Assembly (NCBI GenBank): GCA_937958365.1
Contig: CALFEW010000928.1
Location: 1 to 16,844 of the forward strand
Length of the DNA: 16,844 nucleotides
Reading direction: 5' to 3'
DNA from: an uncultured Chloroflexota bacterium
GTDB lineage: Bacteria; Chloroflexota; Anaerolineae; Promineifilales; Promineifilaceae
The notes beneath the pieces are model-generated. The model saw only the letters and a list, made by a program, of their open reading frames with translations, did no database searches and was not told where the DNA came from. Shown one piece after another: positions 1 to 6,677 of this stretch (positions are counted from its first letter, which is position 1; every line of letters starts with the position of its first letter). The position numbers and the translations under genes were made by a program.

Positions 1-350
1 AAGAAGTGATTGTGGGCGCGGTGCAAGACCCGCAGTTTGGCCCGGTGATCATGTTTGGCTCCGGCGGCGTAGAGGTGGAAGGCTTACGCGACGTGGCCTT
101 TGCCCTGGCGCCGCTAACGGCCGCTGACGCCGATTATTTGCTGGCGCACACCTGGGCGGGGCGAAAGCTGGCCGGGTATCGGGGCAGTGCGGCGGGAGAC
201 GAAACGGCCGTGCGCGAGACGCTCTTCCGCCTGGCCCAACTCGTCCACGATTTCCCCCAACTGGCGGAAATCGAAATCAATCCGCTGCGCGTGCTGCCGG
301 TGAATGAAGGGGTGTATGCGCTTGATGTTCGCGCCGTGGTGGGCATCTAG
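1..350 (+). CDS. ADP-forming acyl-CoA synthetase, C-terminal part of ATP-grasp (beta) region, 5' truncated
   Basis: The reading frame enters from the left edge (first full codon at 3) and ends with TAG at 348-350, so only about 115 C-terminal residues are present. The visible protein starts near EVIVGAVQDPQFGP, followed by the glycine-rich MFGSGGVEVEGLRDVAFALA and, near the end, EIEINPLRVLP. These are hallmarks of the ATP-grasp domain of ADP-forming acetyl/acyl-CoA synthetases, related to the succinyl-CoA synthetase beta chain. By family knowledge such enzymes interconvert acyl-CoA, ADP and phosphate with acid, CoA and ATP in the cytoplasm. Whether this is a separate beta subunit, an alpha-beta fusion or a form also carrying an acetyltransferase domain cannot be decided, because the N-terminal part is outside the window. 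The gene converges on the SH3b gene, with about 100 bp of repeat-rich DNA between the two stops. Confidence 0.85.
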   Translation, partial: EVIVGAVQDPQFGPVIMFGSGGVEVEGLRDVAFALAPLTAADADYLLAHTWAGRKLAGYRGSAAGDETAVRETLFRLAQLVHDFPQLAEIEINPLRVLPVNEGVYALDVRAVVGI

Positions 351-456
351 AGTACTGGTATTCAGTATTCCGTAATCCGTAGGGCGCTACCTCTAGTAAA
401 CGCCATCGGAATACGGAATACGGTATACGGTATACGGAATACGAGTTACGGGTACT
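351..456. repeat. Heptamer tandem repeat and imperfect inverted repeat between convergent genes
   Basis: From 407 the sequence runs in 7-bp steps: CGGAATA, CGGAATA, CGGTATA, CGGTATA, CGGAATA, then a degenerate CGAGTTA, ending at 448. Inverted copies TATTCCG (366-372) and TAATCCG (373-379) lie on the other side. Aligning 351-381 with the reverse complement of 426-456 gives 23 of 31 identical positions by hand, so the whole spacer could fold into one long imperfect hairpin. It fits almost exactly between the TAG at 348-350 and the opposing TAG at 455-457. It may act as a bidirectional terminator, or be a dispersed intergenic repeat family; the sequence does not distinguish these. Confidence 0.8.
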
Positions 457-1102
457 AGGGGTTGACTTCAACAAAGTCGGTGGCGACCCAGCCCTCGTTG
501 CCGGCCGGAGTGCGGACAAAAATCCAGACGTATTCGTCGGCTTCCGCTTCGCCGGGCAGGACAACAAGCTGCGTGCCTTCCAGCAGCCATTCCACATCCG
601 GGGCGGTGGTGGAGGGTTCTGAGCGCAGATAAACGCCTACCGGGCTGGTGACCACGGCCGTTTGCGGCGCAGGTTCTGGCGTATGGGTCGGGGTTTGGGC
701 GGGCGTAGACGTCAACGTCGGTAAGACGGTGGCCTGGGTGGTGGGGAAAGGAACCGGGGTCACAGTGGCGGTGGAGATGGATAGCGGTGTTTGGATAACG
801 GCCGTCTCCACAGGCAAGCCTTCGGTGGGCGACAGCGTCGGCGCAAACGCCGGTTCAACTACTTCATCGCCGGCAGCCGGAGCAATCGCAAACACGGCAA
901 AAAAAATCAGGCCCAGGAACAAAGCCACCGCCGCCCGAATAAAATCGGCCTGCATGGCCTGACGCGCTTCCAACTGCCCAAAAGCATACGACTCTTTGCC
1001 AGACCGGGAACGGGCCGACACAGCACGGAATAGAAAGTAAGCCGCAGCTAATAGACTGATGGCTCCTAAGAGCGGGAGAATTACAGCAAAGATAACCTGC
1101 AC
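455..1102 (-). CDS. Membrane-anchored protein with C-terminal SH3b domain
   Basis: This is a 215-residue protein starting at GTG 1102, chosen because AAGGAG lies 5-6 nt upstream. Two hydrophobic segments (about residues 3-26 and 57-77) flank a basic loop of about 30 residues, suggesting a two-span membrane anchor. A Thr/Pro/Ser-rich low-complexity linker follows (about 78-148). The last 65 residues look like a bacterial SH3 (SH3b) domain: GVYLRSEPS near 156-164 corresponds to the family's NVRSGPS strand, and GWVATDFVEV near 204-213 to the closing GWV-x(2)-DYL motif. SH3b domains commonly bind cell-wall peptides or other ligands, so an extracytoplasmic sensing or wall-binding role is plausible but inferred. 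It lies 72 nt downstream of mazG on the same strand, so the two may be cotranscribed. No enzyme domain is visible. Confidence 0.75.
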   Translation of the reverse strand: MQVIFAVILPLLGAISLLAAAYFLFRAVSARSRSGKESYAFGQLEARQAMQADFIRAAVALFLGLIFFAVFAIAPAAGDEVVEPAFAPTLSPTEGLPVETAVIQTPLSISTATVTPVPFPTTQATVLPTLTSTPAQTPTHTPEPAPQTAVVTSPVGVYLRSEPSTTAPDVEWLLEGTQLVVLPGEAEADEYVWIFVRTPAGNEGWVATDFVEVNP

Positions 1103-1174
1103 AACAACTCCTTGTGTTCCTCAACGCTTACTTTAGCCAAGCCCGTCCACTTTGGCAAGTAACACAGCCGCTTT

Positions 1175-2638
1175 TCAGGCATTTTCGTCCGAATCGGCGG
1201 TTTGCAGAAATGCTTTCACTTCTTGCCAGAGGACGTCCATCGCCGCCAGGTCCATCTGCGATAGATCTAACTGGCGCTCTACCGCCAGCCGTTCCACTTC
1301 ACGGAAGCGCCGGTCAAACCGTAGATTCGCCTCGCGCAAGGCGCTTTCCGCATCCACACCCAGCCAGCGCGCCAGGTTCACAATCACAAACAAGAGGTCG
1401 CCCAACTCTGCCTGACGCTCGGCGGGAGTGACAGCAGCCTGCAATTCGGCCATTTCCTCGCGTAACTTCTCGTACACGCCGGCCACATTGGGCCAATCGA
1501 AGCCGACTTTGGCGACTTTGTGCTGAATCTTTTGCGACCGGGCCAGCGCCGGTAACGCTGTTGGAATGTTGTCCAACACAGACGCCGCCTGGCCGCCCTT
1601 TTCATCTTGCTTGATTTGATCCCAGTTGCGCAAAACGGCCGCTGTGTCCGCCGCCTCCCAATCGCCCCAAACGTGAGGATGCCGCCGCTTCAATTTGGCC
1701 TCAATCCCGGCTATGACGTCGCTCAGGCGGAAAACTTCCTCTTCCGAGGCCATTTGCGCCTGCATCACCAGGTGGTAAAGCATGTCGCCCAATTCTTCGC
1801 GCAAGCCATCATCGTCAAAGGCGTCTAACGCCGCCAGCACTTCGCTGGCTTCTTCCAGAAAATCGGCGCGCATACTTTGCGGCGTCTGCTCGCGGTCCCA
1901 GGGGCAGCCATCCGGGCTGCGCAAAACGGCAACCGTTTCGGCCAGGGCGGGCAGCGAGGCTTTGTACGGCAGGGCGGGCACGTACAAACTGGTGAGGTGG
2001 CTGATCTGCTCGCTGTGGTCAATGGCGTACAAAGGCACTTCCTCCACGACTTGCCCGGTCATACCGGCGGCGTGGATGAGGTGGACGGGGTGTTCTTCGG
2101 GGTAAACGGCCGTCAACACCAACTTCAAATCGCTGGCTACCAATCGGCTGTAGACCTGCCCCAACAGCAAAGGCACGTCAGGATTCAGGGGCGGGTAGTG
2201 AAAAGCCAACATCTCCACTGCATCAAACAGTTGCAGACCATCCAGGCCGTCGTAGCCAACGGCCGTCAGCATTGGCTCCACAAAACTCAAGCCGGGCACA
2301 ATCCGCACCGCCACACCGGCTTCTTGCGCCGCCGCTTCCAGAGCCGTCACCGTAGACTCGCCCACGTGGGGATGGCCGGGTACGGCGTAAATCACCGGGC
2401 TGGCTGCTGCCAGACGCAGCAGTTCGGCTACGATTTGCGTGTAAACAGACTCGAAGTTAACGGCCGTTTCATAAATCCCATCAAAGCTCACCAGCGTTAC
2501 GTTGGCCGGCAAATCGGCCACGGCCGGGTGGCGTTTTGTCCGCAGGTAAACCGTGTCAGCTTCGGCCAACACTTGCCAGGCTTCACGGGTCAGGAAACGG
2601 CCGTCGCCCGGCCCCAATCCCACAACAGTTATGCCCAT
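1175..2638 (-). CDS. mazG: TP-methylase/MazG fusion, nucleoside triphosphate pyrophosphohydrolase (YabN type)
   Basis: This is a 487-residue protein with an N-terminal tetrapyrrole-methylase-like domain (about 1-220; VVGLGPGDGRFLT at the start, YAVPGHPHVGEST near 84-96) followed by two MazG domains. MazG 1 (about 230-345) carries CPWDREQTPQSM, the acidic helix FLEEASEVL, EELGDMLYHLV, KLKRRHPHVWGD and NWDQIKQDEK. MazG 2 (about 365-475) carries LREEMAELQ, AELGDLLFVIVNLARWLGVD and FDRRFREVE. Order and length match Bacillus subtilis YabN (about 489 aa). MazG hydrolyses NTPs to NMP and pyrophosphate, coordinating Mg2+ through the Glu/Asp clusters, and cleans the nucleotide pool; the role of the methylase-like half is unclear. 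The start is placed at ATG 2638, 5 nt after GGTG in AAGGTG; a GTG directly upstream (2641) is the alternative. The gene follows the terminator that closes the ribosomal operon. Confidence 0.92.
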   Translation of the reverse strand: MGITVVGLGPGDGRFLTREAWQVLAEADTVYLRTKRHPAVADLPANVTLVSFDGIYETAVNFESVYTQIVAELLRLAAASPVIYAVPGHPHVGESTVTALEAAAQEAGVAVRIVPGLSFVEPMLTAVGYDGLDGLQLFDAVEMLAFHYPPLNPDVPLLLGQVYSRLVASDLKLVLTAVYPEEHPVHLIHAAGMTGQVVEEVPLYAIDHSEQISHLTSLYVPALPYKASLPALAETVAVLRSPDGCPWDREQTPQSMRADFLEEASEVLAALDAFDDDGLREELGDMLYHLVMQAQMASEEEVFRLSDVIAGIEAKLKRRHPHVWGDWEAADTAAVLRNWDQIKQDEKGGQAASVLDNIPTALPALARSQKIQHKVAKVGFDWPNVAGVYEKLREEMAELQAAVTPAERQAELGDLLFVIVNLARWLGVDAESALREANLRFDRRFREVERLAVERQLDLSQMDLAAMDVLWQEVKAFLQTADSDENA

Positions 2639-2666
2639 CACAACACCTTAAACCTCATTTCCAAAG

Positions 2667-2693
2667 CAAAAAGGCGAGTTCCAGGACTCGCCT
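2667..2693 (-). terminator. Rho-independent terminator after rpsI
   Basis: An 8-bp perfect stem pairs 2672-2679 with 2686-2693 around a 6-nt loop. Read on the minus strand it is AGGCGAGT-CCTGGA-ACTCGCCT followed by a T run (TTTTTGC). It lies about 70 nt past the rpsI stop and just before mazG, so it probably marks the end of the ribosomal protein operon. Readthrough or a weak promoter would be needed to transcribe mazG. Confidence 0.8.
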
Positions 2694-2726
2694 AAATATG
2701 CCTCATCATACCAGCAGTTCACGACA

Positions 2727-2744
2727 GGCTGCCTGACGGCAGCC
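2727..2744 (-). other. Small hairpin downstream of rpsI
   Basis: A 7-bp perfect stem pairs GGCTGCC (2727-2733) with GGCAGCC (2738-2744) across a 4-nt loop. No T run follows on either strand, so it is not a standard intrinsic terminator. It may protect the 3' end of the ribosomal transcript upstream of the terminator at 2667-2693. Confidence 0.5.
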
Positions 2745-2764
2745 CATCATTCATTGCCCATGAA

Positions 2765-3169
2765 TTAACGCTTGGTGTAGGTCGGCGCCTTACGGGCACG
2801 CTTCAGACCTGGCTTCTTGCGTTCCTTGATGCGCGCGTCGCGTGTCAGGTGGCCGCCAGCGCGTAAAACACCGCGCAAGTTCTCATCGTATTTTACCAAC
2901 GCCCGCGCCAAACCCAACCGCACGGCGCTGGTTTGCCCGGTGATACCGCCGCCTTCGATCTGGACGGTAACGTCCATCTTACCCAGCAAATCGGCGGCAG
3001 CCAATGGGCCGCTGAGGATTTGATGATCGCCAAAGCGCGGGAAATATTCGGAAACGTCTTTGTCGTTCACCGTGAATTGGCCCACGCTGTCTGCGCCGGG
3101 GTAAATGCGCACGCGCGCCGAAGCACGCTTCCGCCGGCCGATCCCCTCGAAGTATTCTCTGTCTGCCAT
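2765..3169 (-). CDS. rpsI: 30S ribosomal protein S9 (uS9)
   Basis: This is a 134-residue protein of full family length. The N-terminus EYFEGIGRRKRASARVRIYP and the central GGGITGQTSAVRLGLARAL are diagnostic of S9. The basic C-terminal tail ends in TKR, close to the usual SKR that reaches into the P-site tRNA region of the 30S subunit. The start ATG 3169 has GGAG 6 nt upstream, and this Shine-Dalgarno overlaps the TAG stop of rplM, so the pair is probably translationally coupled. It is the last gene of the ribosomal cluster; rplM-rpsI pairing is a widely conserved arrangement. Confidence 0.98.
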   Translation of the reverse strand: MADREYFEGIGRRKRASARVRIYPGADSVGQFTVNDKDVSEYFPRFGDHQILSGPLAAADLLGKMDVTVQIEGGGITGQTSAVRLGLARALVKYDENLRGVLRAGGHLTRDARIKERKKPGLKRARKAPTYTKR

Positions 3170-3178
3170 AAATCTCTC

Positions 3179-3607
3179 CTAAAGCTCCATCGGGACGGGC
3201 TGCTGCGCTTGATGCGGATGATCCGGCCCTGCGTACACTTTCAACTTCTTAATCATCTGTCGCCCCAGCTTGTTTTTGGGCAGCATACCTTTGATTGCCA
3301 GTTCGACCGGGCGAGTCGGATAGCGATTCAACTGCTCTTTGAGTGTCATCTCGCTCAACCCGCCAGGATAGCCAGAATGACGATAGTACATTTTCTGCTC
3401 CATGCGTCGTCCTGACACGTGAATTTTATCGGCATTGACGACGATGACAAAATCACCGGCATCCACCGAGGGGCTGTAGATAGGCTTGTGCTTGCCACGC
3501 AAAACTGCGGCCACCTGTGAAGCCAGCCGACCGAGCGTCTGGCCTTCAGCATCTACCACGTACCAGCTACGTTCTACGTCAGCCGGTTTTGTTACGTATG
3601 TTTTCAT
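3179..3607 (-). CDS. rplM: 50S ribosomal protein L13 (uL13)
   Basis: This is a 142-residue protein matching the family length. Diagnostic segments are RSWYVVDAEGQTLGRLAS at the N-terminus, FVIVVNADKIHVSGRR in the middle and LPKNKLGRQMIKKLKVYAG near the end. L13 is an early-assembly protein that binds 23S rRNA. The ATG at 3607 lies inside the 3' end of truA: the two reading frames overlap by 29 nt, and GGAG stands about 9 nt upstream of the ATG, within truA. The following rpsI begins 9 nt after the stop. Confidence 0.98.
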   Translation of the reverse strand: MKTYVTKPADVERSWYVVDAEGQTLGRLASQVAAVLRGKHKPIYSPSVDAGDFVIVVNADKIHVSGRRMEQKMYYRHSGYPGGLSEMTLKEQLNRYPTRPVELAIKGMLPKNKLGRQMIKKLKVYAGPDHPHQAQQPVPMEL

Positions 3608-4352
3608 CCTGCTCTTCTCCGTAAGTTACAGATACCAGGTAAAGGCCATGCGCCGGCGCTACCGCGCCAGACCGACGACGGTCACAAGCATTCAGCGCTG
3701 CCTCAAACTCTGCAATAGACCAACGGCCGTCACCCACAGCCTTCATACTACCCACCAGACTCCGTACCATGCGCTGAAGGAAAGCGTTGGCTTCAATAAA
3801 AAAGACCACCAATTCCTCCTGACGCTGCCACCGGGCGGCAAATACTTCACGAACCGTGTTGTTGCCCTGGGGAGGCTGCCCGAAGGTAGCAAAATCATGC
3901 ACTCCCAGCAAACAACTCGCCGCCTCATTCATTACCGCCACGTCGAGGGGCTGGCTAATGTGCCAGCTTCGGTGACGGCGTAATGGGCTGCGAACGGCCG
4001 TGTTGTAAATGTGATACGCATATGCCCGTCGCCGGGCATCAAAGCGTGGGTGAAACGCCGTTGTCGTCTGATTTAGCTGTAAAATTGCAATGTCGGCCGG
4101 ACAATTCGCATTAAGAGCGCGCTGCAAATCGGTTAAACCATGCCGCCACTCAATGTCAAAACTAATCACCTGGCCTGTTGCATGAACACCACTGTCTGTC
4201 CGCCCGGCGCCAATTACCGTCACCGGGTGCTGGACTATCTGATTTAACGCTTGCTCCAATGCGCTTTGAATGGTGGGCTGATTATCTCGTTGGCGTTGAA
4301 AGCCATAATAATTTGTCCCATCATACTCAATCTGAGCGCAGTAACGAGCCAA
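3579..4352 (-). CDS. truA: tRNA pseudouridine synthase A
   Basis: This is a 257-residue TruA, which isomerises uridines 38-40 in tRNA anticodon stems. The catalytic aspartate is D53 in GAGRTDSGVHATGQ. Other family segments are IEYDGTNYYGFQRQ at the N-terminus, HPRFDARRRAYAYHI, FLQRMVRSLVGSM and, near the C-terminus, a GAVAPAHGLYLVSV version of the APP-x-GLYL motif. A TTG at 4352 is the likely start: GGAG lies 6 nt before it and overlaps the TAG stop of rplQ. An upstream in-frame TTG at 4358 directly abuts the GGAG and is too close. The last 29 nt overlap rplM. The rplQ-truA-rplM-rpsI order is known from several bacterial phyla. Confidence 0.95.
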   Translation of the reverse strand: MARYCAQIEYDGTNYYGFQRQRDNQPTIQSALEQALNQIVQHPVTVIGAGRTDSGVHATGQVISFDIEWRHGLTDLQRALNANCPADIAILQLNQTTTAFHPRFDARRRAYAYHIYNTAVRSPLRRHRSWHISQPLDVAVMNEAASCLLGVHDFATFGQPPQGNNTVREVFAARWQRQEELVVFFIEANAFLQRMVRSLVGSMKAVGDGRWSIAEFEAALNACDRRRSGAVAPAHGLYLVSVTYGEEQDENIRNKTG

Positions 4353-4361
4353 GCACAACTC

Positions 4362-4784
4362 CTAATCCACCAGCATCAGCACAGCCATATCCGCATTGTC
4401 GCCAGGGCGTTTGCCAACTTTGACCATGCGTGTATAACCACCGGGCCGTGTCTGGTAGCGAGGCGCGATTTCCTCAAACAACTTCTGGACGACGTCCACG
4501 TCTTCCGTCACCCCACCCTCATCGGTGAAAGTGCGGGTCTTGGGCAAACGGGCAGCAGCCAGACGACGGGCATGAACGGCCGCTGCCGGGTTCGCACTGC
4601 TCTTGTCCAGACCACGTTTCGCCAGTGTGATCATCTTTTCCGCTGCCGGTTGAATCGTGCGCGCTTTAGCTTCCGTCGTCAACACTTGCTCGTAGCAGAT
4701 CAGGTCTGCCACCAAATTTTGGCGCAGCGCTTTGCGATGCGCGGAACTGCGATTTAATCTACGACCATGTACTCGATGTCGCAT
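4362..4784 (-). CDS. rplQ: 50S ribosomal protein L17 (bL17)
   Basis: This is a 140-residue protein. The N-terminus MRHRVHGRRLNRSSAHRKAL is characteristic of L17, as are LICYEQVLTTEAKARTIQPA and the segment around APRYQTRPGGYTRMVKVG. It is slightly longer than E. coli L17 because of an insert around residues 80-97. L17 sits near the peptide exit tunnel on the 50S subunit. The ATG at 4784 is preceded by GAGG at 8 nt. A terminator-like hairpin lies in the spacer between it and rpoA, so its expression relative to rpoA may be modulated. Confidence 0.97.
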   Translation of the reverse strand: MRHRVHGRRLNRSSAHRKALRQNLVADLICYEQVLTTEAKARTIQPAAEKMITLAKRGLDKSSANPAAAVHARRLAAARLPKTRTFTDEGGVTEDVDVVQKLFEEIAPRYQTRPGGYTRMVKVGKRPGDNADMAVLMLVD

Positions 4785-4805
4785 GACACTTACCTCTTAC
4801 AGTCT

Positions 4806-4836
4806 AAAAACCGGGCCTGTTGCACAAGCCCGGTTT
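4806..4836 (-). terminator. Terminator-like hairpin (possible attenuator) between rpoA and rplQ
   Basis: A perfect 9-bp stem pairs AAACCGGGC (4808-4816) with GCCCGGTTT (4828-4836) over an 11-nt loop. On the minus strand the descending arm runs into TTTTT before AGAC, the form of an intrinsic terminator. It lies inside the operon, 22 nt upstream of the rplQ start, so partial termination or mRNA processing is more likely than a full stop. Confidence 0.65.
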
Positions 4837-4874
4837 CCAGGCAATTCTCCATAATCAGAATGATCGGACCGGAT

Positions 4875-5840
4875 TTATGCCCGGTGTCCCTCATCATCGT
4901 CCGCAAGAAAACCTTTGGCTTGAAGCTGCTGCTTTAATTCATCCAGAGATTTCTCGCCGAAATTCCGAATGGCCAACATCGTCTCTTCGCCACGTTCCAG
5001 CATATCCAACATTTCGCCGACTTTGGTGATACCGGTCCGTTTCAACGAGTTAAAGACGCGCACGCTCAAATCAAGTTGTTCGATAGGCGTGTCATAAATC
5101 TCGTTCGGAATGGCGCCTTCTTCCTCTTCTTCTGCTTCGATGGGCAAGAAGGTTTCTTCGCTCACACCGGCGATGGGCCGCAGATACTGCATCAGAATCT
5201 GCGCGGATTGTGCCAGAGCATCTTCAGGTTTAATGCTGCCGTCCGTCCAAATTTCCATCACCACACGGTCATAATCAGATATCTGACCAACGCGGGTGTT
5301 GTCTACTTCATAACCAACACGGTTAATCGGGCTGAAAATCGCATCCACAGGTAGTTCGCCGATTGGCAACCGCCCGCGATCTTCGGCCGGTGAATAACCG
5401 CGCCCTGTCTCCACCGTCATTTCGATTTCCAGGAAAGCCTCGTCGGAATCAACGGTGAACAGGTACAGGTCAGGGTTGATAATTTCAACCTCAGGCGGTA
5501 CTTGCAGGTCGGCCGCTGTCACAACGCCTGCGCCGTGAACTTCCAAACGCAGGCGGGCGGTGTCGGTGTTGTGCAATTTGAGACGGAGTTTTTTAATGTG
5601 CAAAATGAGCTGCATCATATCCTCACGCACGTGAGGGATGGCGGAAAACTCATGCGGCACGTCAGTAACACGGATAGAGGTGATGGCAGCGCCCGGCAAA
5701 GAAGCGAGCAGTACACGGCGCAACGAATTGCCTACCGTGGTGCCATAGCCTCTTTCCAGAGGACCGATCACGAACCGCCCATATTCTAATGACATGGCGG
5801 TGCTTTCAATCTTGGGTAAAATCAAGTTGTTAATAGCCAA
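4875..5840 (-). CDS. rpoA: DNA-directed RNA polymerase subunit alpha
   Basis: This is a 321-residue alpha subunit. The N-terminal assembly domain (about 1-228) contains YGRFVIGPLERGYGTT and NSLRRVLLASLPGAA, the dimerisation and beta-contact region. An acidic linker (EAEEEEEG) covers about 235-250. The C-terminal domain (about 255-312) has LDLSVRVFNSLKRTGI and IRNFGEKSLDELKQQL, the helix-hairpin-helix module that binds UP elements and activators. The likely start is TTG 5840, with GGGAGG 7 nt upstream. It retains the NLILPKIE segment found at the start of alpha subunits, whereas the first internal ATG (residue 16) would cut it off. It lies between rpsD and rplQ as in most bacteria. Confidence 0.97.
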   Translation of the reverse strand: MAINNLILPKIESTAMSLEYGRFVIGPLERGYGTTVGNSLRRVLLASLPGAAITSIRVTDVPHEFSAIPHVREDMMQLILHIKKLRLKLHNTDTARLRLEVHGAGVVTAADLQVPPEVEIINPDLYLFTVDSDEAFLEIEMTVETGRGYSPAEDRGRLPIGELPVDAIFSPINRVGYEVDNTRVGQISDYDRVVMEIWTDGSIKPEDALAQSAQILMQYLRPIAGVSEETFLPIEAEEEEEGAIPNEIYDTPIEQLDLSVRVFNSLKRTGITKVGEMLDMLERGEETMLAIRNFGEKSLDELKQQLQAKGFLADDDEGHRA

Positions 5841-5891
5841 CGATATACCTCCCTTCCCTAACTATTCAAAACCCTACTGGCCTCACGAACT

Positions 5892-6530
5892 TTAGCGGGA
5901 GTAGTATTCAACGATTAACTGCTCGTTCAAGGAAACGTCAATGTCTTCTCGAACAGGCAAACTCAGGATTTTACCCGATAGATTGCCAGTATCAAGGGAT
6001 AACCAGCGCGGTACCTGACGGTCATCTATATTCTGACGCAGCTCTTTGAAGTAGGGACGTCGGGTGCTTTCGGGACGAATCGAGACCTTGTCGCCTTCGG
6101 AGACGAGGGCGGATGGGATGTTGGTTTTACGGCCGTTCAGCATAATATGCCCATGCGCCACCAACTGCCGTGCGTGCGGACGGGAATCCGCCAGACCCAG
6201 ACGATACACCACATTGTCCAACCGGCTCTCCAACAAGATCAACAAATTCGAGCCTGTCAGACCAGAACGGCGCTCAGCACGATTGAAGTATATGCTGAAC
6301 TGATGTTCCATCAGACCATAAATACGCCGTGCCTTCTGCTTTTCACGCAATTGCAACAAATAATCAGAAGCGCGTCCCCGACGGAACTGCCCCTCCCGAC
6401 CATGCTGCCCAGGCGGGTAAGAACGACGCTCAAAAGAGCATTTTGGGGTCATGCAACGCGACCCCTTCAAAAACAGCTTTTCGCCTTCACGGCGACAAAG
6501 CCTACATACCGGTCCAGTATACTTTGCCAA
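5892..6530 (-). CDS. rpsD: 30S ribosomal protein S4 (uS4), zinc-binding form
   Basis: This is a 212-residue S4, a primary 16S rRNA binder and assembly protein. Cysteines C9, C12, C26 and C31 form the four-cysteine zinc site of the C+ S4 type. SYPPGQHG and the S4 RNA-binding domain (SRPHARQLVAHGHIMLNGR) are intact, and the C-terminus is IVEYYSR. The start is TTG 6530, with GGAGG 6 nt upstream; no ATG gives the conserved MAKYTGP N-terminus. A 147-nt structured spacer separates it from rpsK, much longer than other spacers nearby. S4 is an autogenous translational repressor in E. coli and Bacillus, so self-regulation here is plausible. Confidence 0.97.
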   Translation of the reverse strand: MAKYTGPVCRLCRREGEKLFLKGSRCMTPKCSFERRSYPPGQHGREGQFRRGRASDYLLQLREKQKARRIYGLMEHQFSIYFNRAERRSGLTGSNLLILLESRLDNVVYRLGLADSRPHARQLVAHGHIMLNGRKTNIPSALVSEGDKVSIRPESTRRPYFKELRQNIDDRQVPRWLSLDTGNLSGKILSLPVREDIDVSLNEQLIVEYYSR

Positions 6531-6677
6531 CTTGTACCTCCAAGTAATGTAGATTTCGGAGAGGTTTACGGGTGTGGCAACCCTTCATCCCTCTCAACCA
6601 GGTCTTGCCGTCGGGCAATCTAATAGCCAGTCATCAACTGCTACAAAATCACCCGACGGCAAGACTATTAAACAAAA
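6531..6677 (-). promoter_or_regulatory. Structured leader before rpsD, candidate S4 autoregulatory element
   Basis: In transcript order, a perfect 14-bp stem pairs 6652-6665 with 6602-6615. It encloses a smaller stem (6637-6643 with 6624-6631, one bulge). A second hairpin follows: GAGAGG/CCTCTC (6590-6595 with 6559-6564), capped by GGGT/ACCC (6580-6583 with 6570-6573). The ribosome binding site GGAGG and the TTG start come about 30 nt later. No T run follows the large stem, so it is not an intrinsic terminator. Placement right before rpsD recalls the S4-binding leader of Bacillus rpsD; that link is inference. Confidence 0.55.

Noticed and set aside
407..448. Heptamer array as a CRISPR array
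   Set aside because: Units are 7 bp in direct tandem with no spacers.
1128..1162. Imperfect hairpin between mazG and the SH3b gene (TTACTT/AAGTAA plus GCCA/TGGC)
   Set aside because: The stem is interrupted by a 2-nt bulge and no T run follows on the minus strand, so a terminator is not supported.
1877..2695. Plus-strand open frame of 272 codons opposite mazG
   Set aside because: It is antisense to a gene with clear MazG and methylase motifs, rich in His/Gln/Arg, with no recognisable domain; a shadow of the minus-strand codon pattern.
2705..2713. Extended -10 look-alike TGGTATGAT on the minus strand, possible mazG promoter
   Set aside because: No -35 match was found, and a transcript starting there would carry the terminator hairpin at 2667-2693 in its leader; too weak to call.
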